Shown here piece after piece: positions 55,335 to 63,882 of a stretch of 64,000 nucleotides of DNA (positions within the stretch are counted from its first letter, which is position 1; every line of letters starts with the position of its first letter). Source of the stretch: Deltaproteobacteria bacterium Ga0077550 (lineage in GTDB: Bacteria; Myxococcota_A; Polyangia; Nannocystales; Nannocystaceae); assembly GCA_001464385.1 (NCBI GenBank), contig LNFB01000325.1, positions 1 through 64,000 on the forward strand, read 5' to 3'. The translations under genes were made by a program, and so were the position numbers. A model generated the notes under the pieces. The model saw only the letters and a program-made list of their open reading frames with translations, had not been told where the DNA came from and made no database searches.

Positions 55335-57164
55335 ATGCGTCGCCGTCATGCGTCCCCTCCGTGCCGTGCGAGCGCGACCCGCTCGGGCTTGTTCGCGCTG
55401 CTCGTCGCCGCCCCCGGGTGCAAGGGCGACGGTGCGGCGGATGAGGCGACGACGTCCGGCACGGACGCGACGACCACCGCCGGCGCGACGACGACGGGCG
55501 AGGCCGATACCACCGGTGGAGATCCGGGCGCGCCTCCGCCGACGCCGACGCTCATGGCCCCTGCCGATGGCGCCGAGGACGTCGCGACCGATGCCGAGCT
55601 GTGCTGGAGTCTCGTCGACGATCCCGACGGCGATCCGGTGCGCTACCGCGTCTACGTCGACGGGATCGAGCTGACGGCGGGCCGGCTGTCGGACGAGGGC
55701 TACGACGGGCCGTGCCTGCCGCGGCTGTTCAACTTCGAGCAGCGCTACGAGTGGCAGGTCCGGGCGTTCCACCCCGACTTCCCCGAGAGCGAGTCGGAGG
55801 CGAGCGAGGCCTGGTCGTTCACGACGATGACCGATGGCTTCACGCACACCGTGTTCGAGGATCCGTTCGACGACGACCTCGGCTGGGAGGTCGGCGGCGA
55901 TGCGGCCACCGGCGCGTGGACCCGGGGCGATCCGGAGGCGACGACGGACTTCGCCGAGGTGGCCCAGCCGGGCCTCTGCTTCGGCGGGACGAGCTGCTAC
56001 TTCACCGGCCACAACCCCGACGGCATCGTCGACGCGGCCGACGTCTCGGGTGGCAGCACGACCCTCACATCGCCGCCGTTCGACCTGACCGGCAACGAGA
56101 CCGCGAGCGTCGAGCTGACGCGGTTCTTCTACAAGAGCGAGGCCGAGGCCGGCACGCTGCTCCGCGTCGAGCTGCTGACGCCGGACGCCGACGAGCCTGA
56201 CGGCTTCTTCCACCACACCCTCGAGCAGCTCGAGTCCCCGGCCGAGGTCACCGGCGCGAACACGTGGTCGCCGGTCGAGTATGCGGCGTGTGGCCTGCCG
56301 ATGGTCGCGGGCACGCGGCTGCGGATCACCGCGACGGATCTCGGCACCGGCATCGTCGAGGGCGCCATCGACTCGGTGAAGGTGCGCGGCCACAACGGCG
56401 ACGGTCTGTGCGACGGCGGAGCGGGCTCGGTGTGCGATCCCAACGCCGGTGCGGGCGCGTGCGCCGATGGGCTGCTGTGCTGCTCGCAGGGGGCGGTCAA
56501 CGCGGGCGTGTACCGCTGCGCGCCCGCCGAGGCCGGGATCGACTACGACAGCCCCCCGCCGACCCCGGACCACCCGGGCAACGGCGCGGTCGGCTGCGCC
56601 GGACCGGACCTCTTCGTCGACGAGTCCGAGCTGATGCCCGAGATCGACACGATCAACGTCGCTCAGGACAGCTGCGAGCTCATCGAGATGTGCGTCAACG
56701 GGACCGGCCTGCGCACGGTGCTGCGGTTCAACACGTTCACGCCGAACATCGGCTCGCGCGACATGGCCATGGGCGTGCCGTCGAACCACCCCGATCTGTT
56801 CCACTACAGCGACTGCCACGACCACTATCACTTCGATCACTACGCGGGGTACGAGCTGCTCGACGGGAGCGGGGTCGTCGCGACCGGACACAAGCAGGCG
56901 TTCTGCCTGATCGACCTCGAGCCGTGGGCGTGGGCCGACGATCCCGGCCAGTTCGACTGCGGCAACCAAGGCATCAGCCGCGGGTACGCCGATGTCTACG
57001 GCGCGTACCTGCCCTGCCAGTGGATCGACGTGACCGACGTGCCGGCCGGGACCTACACGCTGCGGATCGCCCTCAACAACCCGCCGCCGGGGACCTCGGT
57101 GCCGGTGATCAACGAGGCGGACTACGGCAACAACGTGGCCGAAGTCGAGGTCGAGATCCCGTAG
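55335..57164 (+). CDS. lipoprotein with C-terminal lysyl-oxidase domain
   Basis: A 609-residue lipoprotein. The lipobox AAPGC (Cys29) is followed by a Thr/Ala/Gly linker. A fibronectin-III-like domain (about 70-160: PTPTLMAPADGAEDVATDAELC, YEWQVRAFHP) and a beta-rich domain (about 165-360) come next. A C-terminal copper-amine lysyl oxidase domain (about 425-609) has the copper-site histidines in DCHDHYHFDHY, then GHKQAFCLIDLE (Lys and Cys) and RGYADVYGAYLPCQWID (Tyr for the LTQ cofactor). All features are intact, so oxidative deamination of lysine amines in proteins is plausible. Bacterial LOX are known but rarely studied. Function inferred. Confidence 0.88.
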   Translation: MRRRHASPPCRASATRSGLFALLVAAPGCKGDGAADEATTSGTDATTTAGATTTGEADTTGGDPGAPPPTPTLMAPADGAEDVATDAELCWSLVDDPDGDPVRYRVYVDGIELTAGRLSDEGYDGPCLPRLFNFEQRYEWQVRAFHPDFPESESEASEAWSFTTMTDGFTHTVFEDPFDDDLGWEVGGDAATGAWTRGDPEATTDFAEVAQPGLCFGGTSCYFTGHNPDGIVDAADVSGGSTTLTSPPFDLTGNETASVELTRFFYKSEAEAGTLLRVELLTPDADEPDGFFHHTLEQLESPAEVTGANTWSPVEYAACGLPMVAGTRLRITATDLGTGIVEGAIDSVKVRGHNGDGLCDGGAGSVCDPNAGAGACADGLLCCSQGAVNAGVYRCAPAEAGIDYDSPPPTPDHPGNGAVGCAGPDLFVDESELMPEIDTINVAQDSCELIEMCVNGTGLRTVLRFNTFTPNIGSRDMAMGVPSNHPDLFHYSDCHDHYHFDHYAGYELLDGSGVVATGHKQAFCLIDLEPWAWADDPGQFDCGNQGISRGYADVYGAYLPCQWIDVTDVPAGTYTLRIALNNPPPGTSVPVINEADYGNNVAEVEVEIP

Positions 57165-57371
57165 CGAGGGCCACGACGACGACCGCCGATGAAGCGGGCG
57201 CGCCCTGCGGCCCTGGGGATCCTCGGGGTGTCCCCGATGCGCCGGCGCAGGGCGGGATGCGGTCTGTTCCTTCGTTTTCGGGGTCCTGCGTGGCCTTGGC
57301 GCGCTGTCACCGTCCCGACACACACGCGACATTTGTCAGCCACAGGCGCCCTGCACAGTGGGCCCACGACC

Positions 57372-57488
57372 ATGAGTCACCACGTGCGAGTCAACCCACA
57401 GATGCCGCGGATGGAGCCGCAGCTGTGGATCAGTGCGGTCGGTGCCCTCGCGCTGGCTGCGGTCGCGATCCTCGTCGCGCTGATCTAG
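57372..57488 (+). CDS. 38-residue membrane peptide
   Basis: A small frame with ATG 57372, a polar N-terminus (HHVRVNPQMPRMEPQ) and one membrane helix (LWISAVGALALAAVAILVAL) ending at the stop. G/C third positions support coding. It lies in the 344-base space between the LOX gene and the convergent 80-residue gene. No homologue recognised. Confidence 0.45.
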   Translation: MSHHVRVNPQMPRMEPQLWISAVGALALAAVAILVALI

Positions 57489-57508
57489 CTGCCCGGCGCT
57501 CGTCCTGT

Positions 57509-57751
57509 TCAGCCCCCGCGGCCCTCGCCGCGGATGCGGGCCAACACCAGCCTCGCCGTCGTCGAGATGCCGTCGGGATCGAGCGCCGCTTCGAGTTTGC
57601 GCAGCTCGAGCGCGAGGGCGGCGGCCTCGATGCGGCCGGCCTCGTCGAGGTCGTGCCACGCCGGCGCCTCGCGGATCGATCCATCGGGGGCGACGCTGCG
57701 GAACGCAGACGCGGTGGCTTCGACGAGATCGCGGTGTTCGTCGGCGGTCAT
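57509..57751 (-). CDS. 80-residue protein coupled to the sigma factor
   Basis: A small helical, soluble protein: DEHRDLVEATASAFRSVAPDG, then DEAGRIEAAALALELRKLEAALDPDG and a short end. No cysteine, signal peptide or membrane helix, so it is not a zinc anti-sigma (ZAS). ATG 57751 overlaps the sigma TGA by 4 bases (ATGA). Being the last gene of the VIT-vWA/sigma operon, it may be a sigma partner or regulator; this is inference. No family recognised. Confidence 0.72.
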   Translation of the reverse strand: MTADEHRDLVEATASAFRSVAPDGSIREAPAWHDLDEAGRIEAAALALELRKLEAALDPDGISTTARLVLARIRGEGRGG

Positions 57752-58311
57752 GCGAGCTCCTGGGCGACGTCGATGCCGTGCGCGCCGAGGCACGCCGCGA
57801 GCAGTTTGCGTGCGCGGGTGAAGTTCTGCAGGAACGTGTTCGGGCGCATGCCGAGCTCGTCCGCGAGATCGGCGTCGGCGCGCCATGGCCCCTCGAGCCG
57901 CGCGGCGAGGGCCGCCGCGGGCTTGTCGGGGAGTCGATCGCGACACCGCGCGATGATCTCCCGCAGGCGCGGGTCGGGGATCTCCGGCTCGACCGCGCCC
58001 TCGGCCTCGCGCTCGAGTCGACGCACGATCGCGGGATCGATCCGACGCCGCCGGGTCTCGCCGATGGCGAGGTTGCGGGCGACGCGGATCGACAACCGCA
58101 GCAGCGCGTTGGGTCGGCCGTCGGGCACGACCTCGGGCGCCACCTGCCAGATGCGCAGCAGGCACTCCTGCACCACGGCCTCGACGTCGACGACACCGGC
58201 GAACGATCCGAGGCTCTGGCGCAGGCGGGTCTCGGCGCCGGCGACGAAGCGCCCGAAGGCGGTCGCGTCGCCGGCGACGATGGCGGGCAGGTGGTCGTCG
58301 AGGTCGATCAT
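57748..58311 (-). CDS. ECF-like RNA polymerase sigma factor
   Basis: A 187-residue sigma-70 family factor. Region 2 (about 10-85) includes DVEAVVQECLLRIWQV and ALLRLSIRVARNLAIGETRRRR; region 4 (about 120-175) includes LPDKPAAALAARLEGPWRADADLADELGM and NTFLQNFTRARKLL. It has a short linker and lacks regions 1 and 3, as in ECF factors. Both ends overlap neighbours by 4 bases (58308-58311 and 57748-57751), so it is cotranslated with the VIT-vWA protein and the 80-residue protein. Confidence 0.86.
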   Translation of the reverse strand: MIDLDDHLPAIVAGDATAFGRFVAGAETRLRQSLGSFAGVVDVEAVVQECLLRIWQVAPEVVPDGRPNALLRLSIRVARNLAIGETRRRRIDPAIVRRLEREAEGAVEPEIPDPRLREIIARCRDRLPDKPAAALAARLEGPWRADADLADELGMRPNTFLQNFTRARKLLAACLGAHGIDVAQELA

Positions 58312-60788
58312 GGGCGCAGGAGCAGCAGCAGGCCGGCGGTGGCGATGGCGAGGGTGAGCGTGCCCTGTGGCGCGCCGGGGCACACCAGCTTGGCGCGCAT
58401 GCCCGGCACGAGCCGGGTGTTGCGCGTCGAGCGGGTCGGATCGACGACGACGGTGACGAGCGTTCCGTCGTCGAAGCGCAGCTCGATCGTCGGCGGCAAC
58501 GTCCAGTCGACGCCGCCGTCCGGCGCGTGGCTGGGGATCGTGAACTCGAGCACGAGCGTGCCGTCGGCGAGCCGCGTCACGTCGGCGTGCACGTCGAGCA
58601 CCGCACCCACGGTGCCGGCCTGCGTGCGCCGCTCGCTCTCCCCGAGCCCGCCGCGATCGGACCCCGCACCTTCGTCGTCGTCCATCGCGCGCCCGCGCGC
58701 GGCCGGCGGAGCTCCCATCGGTGCGCTCGCCGATGCGGGCCGTGGCGGGGCGCTCGGCGCCGGCGCGGGTCGACGGACCGATCTGGCGACGATGGGGCTC
58801 TCCATCTTCTTCGCCTTCGCCTCCTCGCGGACCGGTGGCCCGGCGAGCATGACCCCGGCGAGCTGATCCACCCCGCCGCCGCTCGCGGCCCGCAGGCCGA
58901 CACCGGTGGCGGACATGCCGTGGGGCAGGGCGTGCGGCATCACCTCGTGTCGCGTCGGTGCGCCGGTGTCGACCGAGACCACGCCGTCGACGGCGATCCA
59001 CGACGTCAGCCGCGTGGCGATGCCGAACGACAGGCCGGTCTGCTCGATCTGCGGGTCGAGGCCGCGCTCGCCCGCGGCGATCCGGAGCTCGAGATCCTCG
59101 ACGCGCTCGCGGCCGAAGCGGGTGACGATCGCGGGGTTGCCCTCGGCGGCGGCCGTGGGCGGCAACGACAGCCGCTGCTCCCACGCCCCGCTCGACGTGC
59201 GGCCGCGGACCCGCAGCGCGCCGCCCTCGGGGCGCACGCGCACGGCAATCGTCGCGGGGTGCTCGGCCATGAGATCGGGCAGGTGCATCGGCGCGTGCTC
59301 GAGCAGCGCATCGCCGTCGAGCGTGACGTCGACGACCAGGGGCGCGTGGGTGTGGACGCACAGCTTGGCGATCGCGCGCTCGGGATCCTCGTCGATCCCG
59401 ATCACGATCTCGCAGCCCCGCCCGGCGCGGGCCGCCGGTGCGGTCAACGATCGATTCACCGCCGAGCCGACGCCGACGGTGTGGACCCGACAGCCCGCCG
59501 GCAGCGCGCCGTGGATCTCCGCGACGATCTCGGACTCGAAGCCGATCTGTCCGTCGGTCACCAGCACGATCTGCCGCTGGGCCTCGGGGCGCAGCGTGGC
59601 GAGGGCGGCCCGGATGCCGGTGCGCATCTCGGTGCCGCCGCCGGCGTGCAGCGAGCCCACCCACTGCTTGGCGGCGGTGCGCTGCGCCGCGGTGGCTGCG
59701 ACCGGCCCGGTCTGCCACGCCCGCGCGGCGGTCGAGAACTCGATCAGCTCGAGGCGGTCGCGCTCGTCGAGCTGGTCGACCAGGGCGCACGTCAGTCGCT
59801 GCGCCTGCTCGAGCGGGGCGCCCGACATCGAACCGCTGGTGTCGAGCAGCACGACGAGGTCGCGCGGCACGTGGGGTTGGTTCGTCGCGCCGGAAGGCGG
59901 CACGATCGTCAGCAGCGCGAACGCGTCGGCGGCCAGCCCGTGGCCCTGGGCCGGTCGTGCGCGGTGGATCGCGGTCGCCGCGTGGGCGCCCGCGACCCGC
60001 CAACGCACCACGACGTCGCGATCCAGCGCGGCGTTGGCCTCGGCGAGGGCGACGCGGGTGCGCGCGTCGCCGCCCTCGATGCGGACGCCGTGCGACGGGC
60101 ACTCGACGCCGTGCTGCACGTCGTCGATCGTCAGCTCGAGCGCGGCGGTCACCGCCAGGGGATCGAGGGTCGTGTGCGTGGTGATGCGGTCGGCGTCGGC
60201 GATGCGACCGGGCGCGCCGAGGTAGCGCGGCGCGACGACGGTGGGGAAGCGCCACTCCCAGGTTCCGCGACGCTCCGCGCTCCACACGAGCGGCTGATCG
60301 ATCTGGAGCTCGAGCTCGATCGTCGCGCCGGGCGGGAGGTTGCCGATCTCCTGCGTGAAGACGCTCGTGCGATCCTGCTCGAGCAGCGCCGCGGTGTGGC
60401 CGTCCATCACGGCTTTCACGAAGCGCTCGCGGGCGTCGCTGCGGCGCGCCACCTCGCCGCGGATCTCGCGATCGCCGATGCGGAAGCGATAGCCGCTCAC
60501 CGCCCCGTCGGCGGGCAGCGGCACCTGGTACGTCACCGCGAGCGGCTCGGCGTGGGGGTTGGTGAAGCGCTGCGTCAGCACCACCGCGGCCAGCCCGCCC
60601 CCGGCGCGCACGCACAGCGCGGTGCTGCGCAGCGGGAGCACGCGGCCGTCGGTGGCGACGAGGATGGCGCCATGGTGGTTGGCGCCATGGTGGTTGGCGC
60701 CATGGTGGTTGGCGCCATGGTGGTTGGCGCCATGGTGGTTCACGGCGTCGGCGGTCGGGGACGGGGACATGGGGGCGTGGGCAATCAT
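58308..60788 (-). CDS. VIT + vWA protein with (NHHGA)5 repeat and C-terminal membrane helix
   Basis: An 826-residue protein. Residues about 16-41 contain a His-rich (NHHGA)5 repeat. A VIT domain follows (about 45-170: VVLTQRFTNPHAEPLAVTYQVP, FVKAVMDGHTAALLEQDRTSVF, IGNLPPGATI). The vWA domain (about 310-480) has an intact MIDAS (LLDTSGSMSG, GGGTEM, VTDGQIG). A third part (about 490-640) is beta-rich, then a Pro/Ala linker, a beta domain and a final helix (LTLAIATAGLLLLL) that may be a membrane anchor. No N-terminal signal is visible, which is odd. The first gene of a three-gene coupled operon with sigma. Confidence 0.88.
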   Translation of the reverse strand: MIAHAPMSPSPTADAVNHHGANHHGANHHGANHHGANHHGAILVATDGRVLPLRSTALCVRAGGGLAAVVLTQRFTNPHAEPLAVTYQVPLPADGAVSGYRFRIGDREIRGEVARRSDARERFVKAVMDGHTAALLEQDRTSVFTQEIGNLPPGATIELELQIDQPLVWSAERRGTWEWRFPTVVAPRYLGAPGRIADADRITTHTTLDPLAVTAALELTIDDVQHGVECPSHGVRIEGGDARTRVALAEANAALDRDVVVRWRVAGAHAATAIHRARPAQGHGLAADAFALLTIVPPSGATNQPHVPRDLVVLLDTSGSMSGAPLEQAQRLTCALVDQLDERDRLELIEFSTAARAWQTGPVAATAAQRTAAKQWVGSLHAGGGTEMRTGIRAALATLRPEAQRQIVLVTDGQIGFESEIVAEIHGALPAGCRVHTVGVGSAVNRSLTAPAARAGRGCEIVIGIDEDPERAIAKLCVHTHAPLVVDVTLDGDALLEHAPMHLPDLMAEHPATIAVRVRPEGGALRVRGRTSSGAWEQRLSLPPTAAAEGNPAIVTRFGRERVEDLELRIAAGERGLDPQIEQTGLSFGIATRLTSWIAVDGVVSVDTGAPTRHEVMPHALPHGMSATGVGLRAASGGGVDQLAGVMLAGPPVREEAKAKKMESPIVARSVRRPAPAPSAPPRPASASAPMGAPPAARGRAMDDDEGAGSDRGGLGESERRTQAGTVGAVLDVHADVTRLADGTLVLEFTIPSHAPDGGVDWTLPPTIELRFDDGTLVTVVVDPTRSTRNTRLVPGMRAKLVCPGAPQGTLTLAIATAGLLLLLRP
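60666..60740 (-). repeat. 15-bp minisatellite, five exact copies, encoding NHHGA
   Basis: Five identical copies of GGCGCCATGGTGGTT (plus-strand reading) with no differences at all, in frame inside the VIT-vWA gene. Exact identity in a third-position-free genome implies recent slippage. Each unit adds five residues with two histidines. Confidence 0.95.
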
Positions 60789-60880
60789 GGCGGACCTCTC
60801 GCCGCGCGGGGTGGTGCGTCGCGGCGGGCGACCAACGCGGGATGGCCCCGGTTTCGTGACAGGGAATTTTCTCGTGGGGT

Positions 60881-60906
60881 GGCCGGGCCCGGCCCGTCGG
60901 TTTTTT
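60881..60906 (+). promoter_or_regulatory. 14-bp palindrome followed by T6 in a divergent intergenic region
   Basis: GGCCGGGCCCGGCC (60881-60894) is a perfect palindrome, followed after 6 bases by TTTTTT (60901-60906). Just before it lies an AT-rich patch (GGGAATTTTCTC). It is 34 bases before the lipoprotein start at 60940. It may be an operator or an attenuator-like element; nothing upstream on that strand needs termination. Confidence 0.3.
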
Positions 60907-60939
60907 GCCCTGGGGCCGGGGTTTTGGCAGCGTGGGCGG

Positions 60940-61344
60940 ATGCCGGGCACCCCACGAGGCCGACGCGTCGCGCTGGCCGTGCTGCTGTGCGCCGGGTGCC
61001 ACCCGCTGGCGCCGCTGCTGCTGCCCAAGGCCAACTCGGGGATCGAGGTCGCGGCGGTGCCGACCGGCGACGGCGCGCAGTACGTCTCGGTGACCAGCGA
61101 CGACGCGATGGCGGCGACGAGCCTGCGCACGCGCTGGAAGAAGGCCGCGGGTCACGCCTGCGACGGCGACTACCTGGTGCTGTCCGAGAGCGCGTCGCAG
61201 CGGACGACCGCGGGGCGCACCTCCGGCAACACCCACGAGGGCTTCGTCCGCTGCGTCTCGCCCGAGGGCACGCTGCGCGACGAGGACAAGCCCGCGACCG
61301 ACAACGGTCGCACCGGCGGGCTCACCCGCGCGAACTCGCCGTGA
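60940..61344 (+). CDS. small lipoprotein
   Basis: A 134-residue protein. Signal peptide ends in the lipobox CAGC (Cys20). The mature part is a short beta-rich region (IEVAAVPTGDGAQYVSVTSDD, YLVLSESASQRTTAGRT, GFVRCVSPEGTLRDED) with one further Cys pair (HACDGDY, VRCVSP), perhaps a disulfide. Unknown function. Divergent from the VIT-vWA gene and 35 bases before the MepA-like gene, so it may share regulation with one or both. Confidence 0.7.
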   Translation: MPGTPRGRRVALAVLLCAGCHPLAPLLLPKANSGIEVAAVPTGDGAQYVSVTSDDAMAATSLRTRWKKAAGHACDGDYLVLSESASQRTTAGRTSGNTHEGFVRCVSPEGTLRDEDKPATDNGRTGGLTRANSP

Positions 61345-61379
61345 TGTCGGGGCGCGGCGCGACGTTGCATCCGAGCGCG

Positions 61380-62471
61380 ATGCATCGCAGCCTTGTCGTC
61401 ATGCCCTGGCGAGGGATCGTGGTCGCGTCGTGTCTGCTGGCGATCGGGTGCGATCGCGATCACGGATCGACGCCGGCACCTCCACCCGATGCGCCCGCGG
61501 TCGCGGCGGTCACGACGGCGACACCCGCGGCGCCGCCCTCACCCCCGGCGCCGCCCGAGGTCCCCGGCGGCGGGCCCGATCCGCTGACGCTCGATCCTTC
61601 CTACTCGACGTCCAAGGGCAGCCCCAACGAGGGGAGCCTCGAGGGCGGCGTGCCGCTGCCGCTGTCGGGGCCGGGCTATCGCTTCACCCCGCGCAAGAAG
61701 CCCGAGCGTCGCCACGGCACCGTCGAGCTCGTCGCCGCGCTGGTCCGCGCCGCGACCCACGTCGACGCGCACCACCCGAAATCGGATCCGCCCGCCATCC
61801 TCACCCTCGGCGACATCGGCATGCCACAGGGCGGCGAGATCGCGGGCCACGGATCACACCGGGCCGGCCGCGACGCCGACGTGATGTTCTATCTGCAGCG
61901 CGAGGACGGCACGCCGTTCGAGGGCAAGGCGATCCCCCTCGATCCCGAGGGCCGCGGCACGGACTACGGCGACCTGGCCGATCCGAGCGATGACATCCCG
62001 GTGCGGATCGATCTACCGCGCACGTGGGCGTTCGTCGCGGCGCTGCTCGCCGACGACACCGTGCAGATCCAGCAGATCTATGTCGTCGAGCACGTGCGCG
62101 CCATGCTGCTCGCGCAGGGCGAGCAGGCGAAGGCCGATCCGGCGATCCTGGCCCGCTTCGGCGACGTCACGTGCCAGCCGCGGTTCCCCCACGACGACCA
62201 CATGCACATCCGGGTGTTCTGCACCGCCGAGGACATCGCCGGCGGCTGCAACGACGTCGCCCCGATCTTCCCCTGGCAGCGCGCGCTGCTGAAGTCGCAG
62301 GGGGCCGCTCCGGTTGCGCCGCCCAAGCGCAAGACCGCCAAGCCCAAGCTCACCTCCGTCGAGGAGGCCCGCGAGAAGGCCGGGCCGATGGACGCGGCGG
62401 TGACCGAGTTCCTCGATCGGCGGCGCGCATGGGCCAAGCCGCCGCACCCCGGCCGACGGTGGTGCAAGTAG
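61380..62471 (+). CDS. MepA-like murein endopeptidase lipoprotein
   Basis: A 363-residue lipoprotein (LLAIGC, Cys24) with a Pro/Ala-rich linker to about 65. The domain at about 85-290 matches penicillin-insensitive murein endopeptidase MepA (LAS group metallopeptidase): GHGSHRAGRDADVMF (His and Asp ligands) and HDDHMHIRVFC (the HxH ligand). Its role is to cut DD cross-links in peptidoglycan. E. coli MepA is soluble and periplasmic, so the lipid anchor and the basic C-terminal tail (about 310-363) are differences. Ends 2 bases from the convergent gene. Confidence 0.87.
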   Translation: MHRSLVVMPWRGIVVASCLLAIGCDRDHGSTPAPPPDAPAVAAVTTATPAAPPSPPAPPEVPGGGPDPLTLDPSYSTSKGSPNEGSLEGGVPLPLSGPGYRFTPRKKPERRHGTVELVAALVRAATHVDAHHPKSDPPAILTLGDIGMPQGGEIAGHGSHRAGRDADVMFYLQREDGTPFEGKAIPLDPEGRGTDYGDLADPSDDIPVRIDLPRTWAFVAALLADDTVQIQQIYVVEHVRAMLLAQGEQAKADPAILARFGDVTCQPRFPHDDHMHIRVFCTAEDIAGGCNDVAPIFPWQRALLKSQGAAPVAPPKRKTAKPKLTSVEEAREKAGPMDAAVTEFLDRRRAWAKPPHPGRRWCK

Positions 62472-62473
62472 CG

Positions 62474-63868
62474 TCACGCCAGGACGCGGACGTCGGGCAG
62501 CCACACGCCACCGGACAGCTCCGTGATCCGACGCTGGCGCTCGCTGGCCGCCGTGCCGGCCGGCACCACGATGACGCGGGGTGGATCGAGTTCGCCGCGC
62601 TCGCGCAGGTACGCGTACGCGGGTGAGCGCAGGCGGAGGTTGTCGTCGATCCGCGTCGCGAGGCGGCGCGAGAGGTCGGGGCGCACGAGGCCCTGCAGCT
62701 CGATGCGGCAGAGCAGCCCGCGCGGGCGGCCCTGCGAGGCGCCCGCGCCCCGCAGCGAGAGCTCGCCGAACTCCGTGTCCGACAGGCCGTCGCCCATCCG
62801 CGCCGACGACGGCGAGGCTCCGACGTGCACGCCGAGGCTCTGGGGATCCGCGCCGATCTCGGCGGCGACGAGCGCCGGATCCTCGCGGGCGAGGGCCTGG
62901 CGCACCGACGCCGTCAACCACGCGCCGGCGACGGTGCAGCCCTCGAGCGCGACGTCGGCGGGTGGTGTCGACAGCCGGACCACGCGCGTGCGCGGGAACG
63001 GGGCCGCGGCCGTCGGTGGATCGAAGCCGACGACGCGGACGTGCTGCTCGGTCCGCAGGCGCAGCATGCCGAGCGCCGAGGAGACCACCACCTCGTAGCG
63101 GTGGCCGAGGAAGGCGGCCTCGGGGAGGATCGTCTGCTCGGCGTACACGCGACGGCCGTCGTCCTCGGGGTTGGTGTAGGGCAGCAACTCGATCAGCTGC
63201 GATCCGACGGCGAGCGTGGTCGAGTCGTCGGGCGCGTGCAGCGTGGGCAGGCCGCAGCGCAGGCCACGGAGGAACCATCCGACGCCGAGCACCGGCGTGT
63301 CGGTGCGCGCCGCGTGGGAGAGATCGTGCTCGCACAGCACGGCGCGTAGCGATGGGAGCTGACGACGCAGCGTGATCCGCTGCGATCGCTCGAGCCACCG
63401 CGTCACCAGCACGCTCGGCGCCACGAGCAGGTCGGGATCGAAGCTGCGCAGGCGCTCGAGCACGCGGGCGCCGTCGTCGATCCGATCGAGCACGAACAGC
63501 TCGCCTCCCAGCGCGCGCAGGTCATCCCGCAGGGTGCGCTCCGCCAGCGGATCGTGCCCGTGCGCGTAGAGCAGCGCGGTGCGTTGCGGCGGGGCCTCGC
63601 CGAGCCGCGCGCGCCATACACCGAGCACCGCCTCGCGCTCGCCCGGCGCCCCGGTGAGCTCCATCGCCGCCGGGTCGGCGTCGTCGATGACGCCGAAGCC
63701 GAGGTGGTTCTCGACCTCGCGCTCGTGCCGATCGCGATCGAAGATCGGGAGGCTGGCGCGGAAGTCGTCGAGCGAGGTGATCGTGGGCAGGCCAAAGCGC
63801 TGACCGACGCGCGTCGATCCGAGCTGGTCGAGCAGCAGGCGCAGGATCCGTTCGCGGGCGCCCGACAC
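62474..63868 (-). CDS. GH3-like adenylating-enzyme-fold protein
   Basis: A 464-residue protein. The N-terminus (STRVGQRFGLPTITSLDDFRASLPIF) matches the opening of GH3 proteins (VGQRFG...I...DF...P), which are acyl-adenylating enzymes that attach amino acids to carboxylates in plants. GH3-like proteins are scattered in bacteria. The typical SSGTT ATP loop is not obvious here; the region near residue 70 reads AMELTGAPGERE. The C-terminal SPAYAYLRERGELDPPRVIVVP fits the GH3 end. So it may be a divergent or inactive member. ATG 63868. The family call is moderate. Confidence 0.65.
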   Translation of the reverse strand: MSGARERILRLLLDQLGSTRVGQRFGLPTITSLDDFRASLPIFDRDRHEREVENHLGFGVIDDADPAAMELTGAPGEREAVLGVWRARLGEAPPQRTALLYAHGHDPLAERTLRDDLRALGGELFVLDRIDDGARVLERLRSFDPDLLVAPSVLVTRWLERSQRITLRRQLPSLRAVLCEHDLSHAARTDTPVLGVGWFLRGLRCGLPTLHAPDDSTTLAVGSQLIELLPYTNPEDDGRRVYAEQTILPEAAFLGHRYEVVVSSALGMLRLRTEQHVRVVGFDPPTAAAPFPRTRVVRLSTPPADVALEGCTVAGAWLTASVRQALAREDPALVAAEIGADPQSLGVHVGASPSSARMGDGLSDTEFGELSLRGAGASQGRPRGLLCRIELQGLVRPDLSRRLATRIDDNLRLRSPAYAYLRERGELDPPRVIVVPAGTAASERQRRITELSGGVWLPDVRVLA

Positions 63869-63882
63869 CTTCGTCCTCGCCC

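Noticed and set aside
60666-60740. CRISPR-like array
   Set aside because: Units are 15 bases, directly joined with no spacers, and in frame in a gene.
57748-61236. Very long open frames on both strands over the VIT-vWA and MepA-like genes (e.g. more than 1100 codons)
   Set aside because: They are by-products of extreme GC content; the translations are Arg/Ala/Pro-rich with poor third-position bias and no domains, while the VIT-vWA frame has both.
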